From Rubrivivax sp. (GTDB lineage: Bacteria > Pseudomonadota > Gammaproteobacteria > Burkholderiales > Burkholderiaceae_C), in the NCBI GenBank assembly GCA_030693565.1, contig JAUYAJ010000048.1:1-5544 (forward strand): a stretch of DNA of 5,544 nucleotides, given 5' to 3'. Shown one piece after another: positions 1 to 5,544 of the stretch; the stretch's first letter is position 1, and each line of letters starts with the position of its first letter. The notes under the pieces were generated by a model. It saw nothing but the letters and a program-made list of their open reading frames with translations. It ran no database searches and was not told where the DNA came from. The position numbers were made by a program, and so were the translations under genes.

Positions 1-756
1 CCGCACACCGCCTTGGTCGACGTGCGCGGCGAGATCAGCGCCGGCAGCGACGCCAACGCCGAAGCCCTGGTGGCGGCGCTGCGCAGCGCTTTCGAGGACA
101 GCAGCGCCAAGGCGGTGGTGATCCGCATCAACTCACCCGGCGGCAGCCCGGTGCAGAGCGGCATCGTCAACGACGAGATCAGGCGCCTGAAGGCCTTGCA
201 CAAGAAGCCCGTCTACGCCGTGGTCGAGGAAATGTGCGCCTCGGGCGCCTATTACATCGCCGTGGCCGCCGACGAGATCTTCGTCGACAAAGCCAGCCTG
301 GTGGGCAGCATCGGCGTGCTGATGGACGGCTTCGGCTTCACCGGGCTGATGGACAAGATCGGCGTCGAGCGCCGGCTGCTGACGGCGGGCGAGAACAAAG
401 GCATGCTCGACCCCTTCAGCCCGCAGAACGCGCAGCACAACGCCTTTGCCAAGGCGATGATCGTCCAGATCCACCAGCAATTCATCGACACCGTCAGGGT
501 CGGGCGTGGCGAGCGCCTGAAGGAAACGCCCGACACTTTCTCGGGCTTGTTCTGGAACGGCGAGGAAGCGATCCGCCTGGGGCTGGCCGACCGCCTGGGC
601 GGCCTCGACTTCGTCGCCCGCGAGGTCGTCAAGGCCGAAGAAATCGTCGACTACACGCCGCGTGACAACATCGCCGAACGGCTGGCCAAGCGCTTCGGCG
701 CTGCGGTGGGCTCGGGCGCCGTCAAGGCGATGCGCGACCTGTCGCCGGTGCGCTGA
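1..756 (+). CDS. S49 family (SppA-like) signal peptide peptidase, 5' end outside window
   Basis: This is the C-terminal 251 residues of a membrane-bound serine protease that degrades signal peptides left after secretion, or other membrane peptides. The frame is open to base 1 (PHTALVDVRGEI...), so the true start and the N-terminal membrane anchor expected for the family lie upstream; the TTG at 13 is not a believable start. Visible are the family stretches INSPGGS (about bases 127-147) and MCASGAYYIA. In the latter, the serine at 241-243 fits the catalytic nucleophile. The lysine of GENKG at 397-399 fits the general base. The two are 52 residues apart, the same spacing I recall for Ser147/Lys199 of Bacillus SppA. 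The ending GLADRLGGLDFVA is also typical. The gene stops with TGA, 2 bases before psd, so the two are probably co-transcribed. The short SppA class is likely; which S49 subgroup it belongs to is not resolved. Confidence 0.93.
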   Translation, partial: PHTALVDVRGEISAGSDANAEALVAALRSAFEDSSAKAVVIRINSPGGSPVQSGIVNDEIRRLKALHKKPVYAVVEEMCASGAYYIAVAADEIFVDKASLVGSIGVLMDGFGFTGLMDKIGVERRLLTAGENKGMLDPFSPQNAQHNAFAKAMIVQIHQQFIDTVRVGRGERLKETPDTFSGLFWNGEEAIRLGLADRLGGLDFVAREVVKAEEIVDYTPRDNIAERLAKRFGAAVGSGAVKAMRDLSPVR

Positions 757-758
757 CG

Positions 759-1637
759 GTGGCGCTGAACGACCGCTGGGCGGTCCTGCCCCAATACCTG
801 CTGCCCAAGCAGGCGCTCACCGCCTTCGCCGGTGTGGTGGCGCGCTGGCGCGGCGGCGGCCTGACGACGCGGCTGATCGCCTGGTTCGTGCGCCGCTACG
901 GCGTCGACATGAGCGAAGCCGCCGACGCCGACATCACCGCCTACCCGAGCTTCAACCAGTTCTTCACGCGCGCGCTCAAGCCCGGCGCGCGGCCGCTGGC
1001 GGCGGCCGACTGGCTGTGCCCGGTGGACGGTGCGATCAGCCAGTTCGGTGCCATCGCCAGCGACCGCATCTTCCAGGCCAAGGGCCACGACTACACCACG
1101 GCAGCGCTGGTTGGCGGCGACCTTGAGCTGGCGGCGCAGTTCGACAACGGCCACTTCGCCACCCTGTACCTGAGCCCCAAGGACTACCACCGCATCCACA
1201 TGCCTTGTGCCGGCACGCTGCGGCGCATGATCCATGTGCCCGGCGCGCTGTATTCGGTGAACCCGGTGACGGCGCGCGGTGTGCCCAGGCTGTTCGCGCG
1301 CAACGAGCGTGTGGTCTGCGTCTTCGACGGCGACGACGGCCGGCCTTTCGTGATGGTGCTGGTCGGCGCCACCATCGTCGGCAGCATGGCCACGGTCTGG
1401 CATGGCGTGGTCAACTCGCCCCGGTACAACCGTCCGCGCGACTGGCGCTACGAAGAGCCGGCGCCGCGGCTGCAGCGCGGCGACGAGATGGGCCGCTTCC
1501 TGCTCGGATCGACCGTCGTGCTGCTGCTGCCGCCCGGGCCGCTGAACTTCAACCCGGACTGGGCCCCCGGCGGGGCGATCCGCATGGGCCAGGCGATGGC
1601 CGAGCGCGGCCCCGCCCCAAGCCCTGCAGACTCCTAG
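759..1637 (+). CDS. psd: Phosphatidylserine decarboxylase proenzyme
   Basis: This pyruvoyl-dependent enzyme converts phosphatidylserine to phosphatidylethanolamine at the inner membrane, the last step of the main bacterial PE route. The 292-residue protein has the family hallmarks. FNQFFTRALKPGARPL lies at about 65-80. VDGAISQFG contains Asp90. KDYHRIHMP contains His144 and His147. The self-cleavage motif LGST has Gly250/Ser251, coded at 1506-1511. Asp90, His147 and Ser251 match the Asp-His-Ser triad of E. coli Psd (D90, H147, S254). Cleavage before Ser251 would give a beta chain of about 250 residues and a short alpha chain of about 42 residues carrying the pyruvoyl group. The chosen start is GTG at 759, 2 bases after the protease stop; it gives MALNDRWAVLPQYLLPKQAL, a normal N-terminus for the family. 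No clear Shine-Dalgarno site is seen, so translation may be coupled to the upstream gene. The TAG stop overlaps the stop of corA on the other strand. No pssA neighbour is visible. Confidence 0.97.
   Translation: MALNDRWAVLPQYLLPKQALTAFAGVVARWRGGGLTTRLIAWFVRRYGVDMSEAADADITAYPSFNQFFTRALKPGARPLAAADWLCPVDGAISQFGAIASDRIFQAKGHDYTTAALVGGDLELAAQFDNGHFATLYLSPKDYHRIHMPCAGTLRRMIHVPGALYSVNPVTARGVPRLFARNERVVCVFDGDDGRPFVMVLVGATIVGSMATVWHGVVNSPRYNRPRDWRYEEPAPRLQRGDEMGRFLLGSTVVLLLPPGPLNFNPDWAPGGAIRMGQAMAERGPAPSPADS
1634..1637. other. Overlapping convergent stop codons of psd and corA (CTAG)
   Basis: The palindrome CTAG supplies TAG to psd on the + strand (1635-1637) and TAG to corA on the - strand (1636-1634). 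No spacer exists between the two convergent genes. I see no typical intrinsic terminator (GC hairpin plus T run) on either side. The small inverted repeat GCGCTTGAAGCGC, about 15 bases into the corA end, lacks a T run. Transcripts of the two units must therefore end inside or beyond the opposite gene. Confidence 0.9.
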
Positions 1638-2602
1638 AGCCAGCCCGAGCGCTTGAAGCGCCAGTACATGAGCCCGCAGACGGCGCCGATGACGCCCAGC
1701 GCCGCCGGGTAGCCCCAGCGCCACTGCAGTTCGGGCATGTGCTGGAAGTTCATGCCCCAGACGCCGACGAAAGCAGTGGCCACCGCGAAGATGCCGGCCC
1801 AGGCCGCCAGCCGCTTGGTGGTCTCGCTCTCCTCGATGGTCACCATCGACAGGTTGACATGGATCGCCGTGCCCAGGTTGTCGCGCAGCGTATCGAGCGT
1901 GGCGTTGATGCGCAGCAAGTGGTCGTAGACGTCGCGGAAGTATTCGGTGGTGGCGGCGCAGACCGGCGGCACACGCCCGCCATGCAGCTTGGTGGTGGCG
2001 TCCATCAGCGGCGCCACCGCGTGGCGCAGCAAGGTGGCGCGGCGCTTGAGCACGTAGAGCTGCTGGATGTTGGCGCGCGCCGAGCCGTTCTCGAAGATCT
2101 GCTCTTCCAGCGTCTCCAGTTCGTCTTCGAGCGTCTCGACGAAGGGGAAGTAGCGGTCGACCACCGCGTCCATCAGCGCGTAGAAGACGAAGCCGGTGCC
2201 TTGGCGCAGCAGCTGCGGTTCACGCTCACAGCGTTCGCGCACGCCCAGGAATCCCTGCGAGCTGCGGTTGCGCACCGAGACGATGAAGTTCGGGCCGACG
2301 AAGACCGCCACCTCGCCGACATGCAGCTCGTCGGTGGGGCCGAACTCGACCAGGTGCATGACGGCGAACAAGGTGTCACCGTATTCCTCGATCTTCGGTC
2401 GCTGGTGGCCGTGGTGCGCGTCTTCAACCGCCAGTTCGTGGAGGTGGAAGACCTTTTGCAGCGCCGCCAGTTCGTTGTCGGTGCCGTCGCGCAGCGCGAC
2501 CCAGACGAAGGTGTCGGGCTGGTCGAGGTAGTCGCCGATCTGCTCGACGCTGATGTCGGCGAGCTTGAGACCCTGGCGGTAGGCGACGCAGTTGAGCAGC
2601 AT
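1634..2602 (-). CDS. corA: CorA family magnesium/cobalt (nickel) transport protein
   Basis: This is a pentameric inner-membrane channel for Mg2+; family members can also pass Co2+ and Ni2+. The product is 322 residues, near the usual CorA length. It has a long charged, helical N-terminal cytoplasmic domain (for example the acidic stretch LEDELETLEEQIFENG) and two C-terminal membrane helices. The first ends at WGMNF (GMN at about 283-285). The second is YPAALGVIGAVCGLMYW, followed by a basic tail ending KRSGWL. GMNFQHMPEL is the selectivity-loop signature; the residue before GMN is Trp instead of the more common Tyr. I chose ATG at 2602 because MLLNCVAYRQGLKLADI resembles known betaproteobacterial CorA starts. 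An in-frame TTG at 2611, overlapping the ureG stop, would add three residues. The gene begins 5 bases after ureG, so it probably lies in the urease transcript, although a promoter inside ureG cannot be excluded. Its TAG overlaps the psd stop. Confidence 0.94.
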   Translation of the reverse strand: MLLNCVAYRQGLKLADISVEQIGDYLDQPDTFVWVALRDGTDNELAALQKVFHLHELAVEDAHHGHQRPKIEEYGDTLFAVMHLVEFGPTDELHVGEVAVFVGPNFIVSVRNRSSQGFLGVRERCEREPQLLRQGTGFVFYALMDAVVDRYFPFVETLEDELETLEEQIFENGSARANIQQLYVLKRRATLLRHAVAPLMDATTKLHGGRVPPVCAATTEYFRDVYDHLLRINATLDTLRDNLGTAIHVNLSMVTIEESETTKRLAAWAGIFAVATAFVGVWGMNFQHMPELQWRWGYPAALGVIGAVCGLMYWRFKRSGWL

Positions 2603-2607
2603 CGTCG

Positions 2608-3252
<645 letters not shown>

Positions 3253-3268
3253 GGTGTGGTGGTGGCGT

Positions 3269-3976
3269 TCAGGAACGGAACAGGCGCGAGTATTGCGCTT
3301 CGTGGCGCGCCGACAAGATCGCCAGCATCGGCGCATGGGCCTGGCGGCTGTCGTCGTCGCGGCCGAGGGCGTCGTCGACGGCGGCGGGAATGGCATCGGC
3401 CAGCGCGGCGAGCAGGCGCTGGCCGGCGCTTTGCCCCAGCGGTATCGCCTTCACCGCCGCCTGCACCATGTTCTCGGCCCAGCCGAAAGCCATCGCCAGC
3501 AAGGCTTCGCGCAGCGGTGCGCCGCTGCGCTGCGCGGCGAGCGCGAACGCCAGCGGCCAGGTCGTTGCCGGCTTGAGCGCGGCCAGCCAGCCCACGCGCG
3601 GGTCATCGGGGGCATCAGGGTCATCGTTCGCGCGCTGGCCCAGCCAGGCGCACAGCGAGCGTCCCATCTGCTCGGTTTGCAGCCGCATCTCGGCGCTTTC
3701 GCGGCTGACGCGCACCCAGTCGTTCAAGGCCTGGATGCGCGCGGCGTCATGGCCTTGCCAGGCCGTGAACGCGGCCGCGGCCACCGCCAGTTCGCTGCGT
3801 GCCTGCACCAGCACGAGCTGGTCGAGCAGCCAGCGGCCGGCGCTGACTTCGTCGGTCACGGCGCCGGCGTCGATGGCCGGTTCCAGCCCTTCGGAGTAGC
3901 TGAAGCCGCCGACCGGCAGCGCCGGCGAGGCGAGCCAGATCAGCTGCAGCAGGGTGGCCGCGGACAGGGGCTGCAC
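3269..3976 (-). CDS. ureF: Urease accessory protein UreF
   Basis: UreF is an all-helical cytoplasmic protein that bridges UreD/UreH and UreG in the urease activation complex and is thought to control UreG GTPase activity and the fidelity of nickel insertion. The product is 235 residues, within the family range. The N-terminal signature LPVGGFSYSEGLE is at about 20-32. WAENMVQAAVKAIPLGQ lies in the C-terminal third. The ending HEAQYSRLFRS is the conserved UreF C-terminus, which contacts UreG. The start is GTG at 3976: the in-frame ureE TGA at 3985-3983 lies only two codons upstream, and MQPLSAATLLQLIWLASPALP is a normal UreF N-terminus. It is spaced 6 bases after ureE without an evident ribosome-binding site, which suggests translation coupled to termination of ureE. 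All residues expected at the N-terminal signature are present and there is no sign of damage. Confidence 0.97.
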   Translation of the reverse strand: MQPLSAATLLQLIWLASPALPVGGFSYSEGLEPAIDAGAVTDEVSAGRWLLDQLVLVQARSELAVAAAAFTAWQGHDAARIQALNDWVRVSRESAEMRLQTEQMGRSLCAWLGQRANDDPDAPDDPRVGWLAALKPATTWPLAFALAAQRSGAPLREALLAMAFGWAENMVQAAVKAIPLGQSAGQRLLAALADAIPAAVDDALGRDDDSRQAHAPMLAILSARHEAQYSRLFRS

Positions 3977-3982
3977 CGGCGT

Positions 3983-4549
3983 TCAGTGCCCGTGTTTGCA
4001 ATGACTGTGGTCGTGGTCGTGCCCGCTGTGCCCATGGTCATGCTCAGGTTCGTGCGCAGGCTCATGCCCGGCGTGGCCATGATCGTGGGCGCCGGCGGCC
4101 TGGTAGGCGCCAGCTTCGGGCTCGAAAGCGGCCACGGCTTCGGTGACGATCAGGTGCATGCGGCGCAGCAGCGCGGCCAGCACCGGGTCGGGTTCGAGCT
4201 GCAGCCGATCGGCCTGCAGTTCGAGCTGCACATGGCGGTTGCCCAGGTGGTAGGCGGCGCGGCTGAGGTCGAACAGCGAGCCATGCTGGCTGCAGTGCTG
4301 CACCACCAGCACCGGCTGGGTGGCGGCGCGCACCTTGATCAGCGAGCCGTCTTCGGCCACCAGCACGTCGCCGCCGCGCAGCACGCTGCCGCGTGGCAGG
4401 AAGACGCCCAGGCGCCGGCCCAGCGAATCGTTGGCCTCGAAGCGGCTCTTGCTGCGCGTGTCCCAGTCGAGTTCGATGTCGCTGGCGCGGGCCAGCAGCA
4501 CCGGCGCCAGGCCGCGGCCAGCGGCGATGATCTTGTTGACGATGAGCAT
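3983..4549 (-). CDS. ureE: Urease nickel metallochaperone UreE with His-rich tail
   Basis: UreE is a dimeric cytoplasmic chaperone that binds Ni2+ and hands it to UreG for urease activation. The product is 188 residues. The N-terminal domain runs from MLIVNKIIAAG to LPRGSVLRGGDVL (about 1-63). The C-terminal metal domain contains YHLGNRHVQL. In it, His106 corresponds to the dimer-interface nickel ligand (His96 of the Klebsiella protein). The positions of Klebsiella His110 and His112 appear here as Pro120 and Pro122, so that secondary site is not conserved (alignment done by eye from memory). After FEPEAGAYQ begins a long His-rich tail, 155-188, with 14 His in 34 residues and one Cys, ending HCKHGH. 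The ATG at 4549 is 23 bases after ureC. Only a weak AGG lies upstream of the start. Confidence 0.98.
   Translation of the reverse strand: MLIVNKIIAAGRGLAPVLLARASDIELDWDTRSKSRFEANDSLGRRLGVFLPRGSVLRGGDVLVAEDGSLIKVRAATQPVLVVQHCSQHGSLFDLSRAAYHLGNRHVQLELQADRLQLEPDPVLAALLRRMHLIVTEAVAAFEPEAGAYQAAGAHDHGHAGHEPAHEPEHDHGHSGHDHDHSHCKHGH
3986..4087 (-). other. Histidine-rich metal-binding tail of UreE (low-complexity coding tract)
   Basis: This tract codes for UreE residues 155-188, a tail built from short His-Asp/Gly/Glu-Pro steps (HDHGHAGHEPAHEPEH, then DHGHSGHDHDHSHCKHGH). It has 14 histidines and one cysteine. His-rich UreE tails bind several extra Ni2+ ions and are read as a nickel store or buffer; they are dispensable for basic function in the Klebsiella protein. 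The DNA is an imperfect CAT/CAC-rich repeat, and such tracts vary easily in length between strains. The reading frame is intact through it to the TGA. Confidence 0.9.
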
Positions 4550-4572
4550 GGGTCGTGCGCCTGTTCAGGGGT

Positions 4573-5544
4573 TCAGAAGAGGAAGTATCGCTGCGCCAGC
4601 GGCAGCACGTGGGCAGGCTCGCAAGTCAGCAACTGACCGTCGGCGCGCACGCTGTAGGTCTGGGCGTCGATCTCCATCACCGGCAGGTAGGCGTTGTGCA
4701 CCATGTCGGTCTTCTTCACGCTGCGGCAGCCCTGCACCGCCGACAGCCGCTTGCGCAGTCCGAGTTCGTCGCCGATCTCGCCTTGCAGCGCGGCCTGGCT
4801 GACGAAGGTCAGCGAGGTGCGCGCGATGGCGCCGCCGTAGCTGCCGAACATCGGCCGATGGTGTACCGGTTGCGGGGTCGGGATGCTGGCGTTGGCGTCG
4901 CCCATCAGCGCCGCGGCGATGAAGCCACCCTTGATCACCAGGCTGGGTTTGACGCCGAAGAAGGCCGGCCGCCACAGCACCAGGTCGGCCCACTTGCCGA
5001 CCGCGATGCTGCCGACCTCGTGGGCAATGCCATTGGCCAGCGCCGGGTTGATCGTGTACTTGGCGATGTAGCGCTTGACGCGGGCGTTGTCATTTCGATC
5101 GGAGTCGCCAGGCAGCCCTCCGGGCCGCGTGTCAGCGGGCAGGGCGCCGCGCTGCGCCTTCATCTTGTGCGCCGTCTGCCAGGTGCGCAGGATGACCTCG
5201 CCGACCCGGCCCATGGCCTGGCTGTCGCTGCTCATCATGCTGATCGCGCCCAGGTCGTGCAGCACGTCTTCGGCGGCGATGGTCTCGCGGCGGATCCGGC
5301 TCTCGGCAAACGCCAGGTCTTCGGCGATGCCGGCGTCCAGGTGGTGGCAGACCATCAGCATGTCCAGGTGCTCGTCCACCGTGTTGGCGGTGTAAGGCAT
5401 GGTCGGGTTGGTGCTGCTGGGCAGGAAGTTGGCCTCGCCGACGACGCGCATGATGTCGGGCGCATGGCCGCCGCCGGCGCCTTCGGTGTGGAAAGCGCAG
5501 AGCGTGCGCCCGCGGGTGGCGGCGATGGTGTCTTCGACGAAACC
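4573..5544 (-). CDS. ureC: Urease alpha (catalytic) subunit UreC, N-terminal part outside window
   Basis: UreC hydrolyses urea to ammonia and carbamate with a dinickel centre. The window holds the C-terminal 323 residues; the frame is open to the window edge (GFVEDTIAATRGRT...), so the ATG at 5451 is internal. By Klebsiella numbering, the visible active-site residues are the Ni ligand His272 (5488-5490, in HTEGAGGGHAPD), flap Cys319 and catalytic His320 (5344-5349, in MLMVCHHLD), Arg336 (5296-5298) and the Ni ligand Asp360 (5224-5226, in SSDSQAMGRVGE). The carbamylated Lys217 and His134/136/219/246 lie upstream. The end, LPLAQRYFLF, is the standard UreC C-terminus. The visible part is 9 residues longer than the Klebsiella equivalent; the extra length falls at about 5095-5151. 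The gene leads the visible operon ureC-ureE-ureF-ureG, with 23 bases before ureE. Everything visible indicates an active enzyme. Confidence 0.98.
   Translation of the reverse strand, partial: GFVEDTIAATRGRTLCAFHTEGAGGGHAPDIMRVVGEANFLPSSTNPTMPYTANTVDEHLDMLMVCHHLDAGIAEDLAFAESRIRRETIAAEDVLHDLGAISMMSSDSQAMGRVGEVILRTWQTAHKMKAQRGALPADTRPGGLPGDSDRNDNARVKRYIAKYTINPALANGIAHEVGSIAVGKWADLVLWRPAFFGVKPSLVIKGGFIAAALMGDANASIPTPQPVHHRPMFGSYGGAIARTSLTFVSQAALQGEIGDELGLRKRLSAVQGCRSVKKTDMVHNAYLPVMEIDAQTYSVRADGQLLTCEPAHVLPLAQRYFLF
5095..5151 (-). other. Nine-residue length excess in a UreC loop
   Basis: Between the conserved KMKAQR and NDN-RVKRYIAKYTIN segments, this UreC reads GALPADTRPGGLPGDSDR. The Klebsiella equivalent, as I recall it, has only GALAEETGD there. 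The arithmetic agrees: the active-site residues keep exact spacing, while the total C-terminal length is 9 residues over. The segment can be read as two 9-residue units, GALPADTRP and GGLPGDSDR, sharing G, L, P and D positions, but the DNA identity is only about half (14 of 27 by eye), so duplication is tentative. Codons GGA, CCT, TCC, GAT, CGA and AAT cluster here and are less G/C-ending than in the rest of the gene. The frame is kept. The residue usually Phe in NDNFRVKRY is Ala here. Confidence 0.6.

Noticed and set aside
1649..1661. Inverted repeat GCGCTTGAAGCGC as a terminator between psd and corA
   Set aside because: It has short arms, a loop of only 1-3 bases, no T run on either strand, and lies in the corA coding sequence.
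651..1724. Long - strand open frame opposite psd
   Set aside because: Psd on the other strand has all catalytic residues. This frame is a low-complexity Arg/Ala/His/Gln sequence with no recognisable motif.
3253..3396. Upstream extension of ureG by 48 residues
   Set aside because: The extension lies inside the coding region of ureF, is Pro/Thr/Arg-rich and unlike UreG. The ATG at 3252 gives a normal UreG length and N-terminus.
5449..5451. ATG as the start of ureC
   Set aside because: The frame continues upstream to the window edge with conserved UreC sequence including HTEGAGGGHAPD, so this Met is internal.

Overview
The window is a gene-dense, GC-rich stretch of bacterial chromosome. Codons end mostly in G or C, and seven genes cover all but about 52 bases. 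I see no tRNA, rRNA, CRISPR array, insertion sequence or phage gene. The protein sequences (CorA starting MLLNCVAY, the UreE/F/G types, the Psd type) and the base composition resemble a betaproteobacterium of the order Burkholderiales, possibly near the Rubrivivax/Leptothrix/Ideonella group. That placement is inferred from remembered family likeness, not from a search.

The left part (1-1637, + strand) is a tightly packed pair. The 3' part of an S49-family (SppA-like) membrane signal-peptide peptidase is followed after 2 bases by phosphatidylserine decarboxylase (psd), which makes phosphatidylethanolamine. Both belong to envelope maintenance.

The right part (5544 down to 1634, - strand) is the 3' half of a urease operon in the order ureC (5' end beyond the window), ureE, ureF, ureG, followed 5 bases later by a CorA-type divalent metal channel. 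UreC is the nickel-bearing catalytic subunit. UreE (with a His-rich tail), UreF and the GTPase UreG deliver nickel to it. CorA may be co-transcribed and could admit Mg2+, Co2+ or Ni2+, but this functional link is only inference. The missing upstream part would be expected to hold the rest of ureC with ureB, ureA and ureD.

The two convergent units meet with no spacer. The stop codons of psd and corA overlap on the palindrome CTAG (1634-1637). All genes look intact within the window, with the expected active-site residues. The most unusual point is a 9-residue length excess in UreC at a loop around 5095-5151, with less typical codons and a possible internal duplication. I found no convincing new biological system; this is mainly an ordinary urease and lipid-synthesis region.
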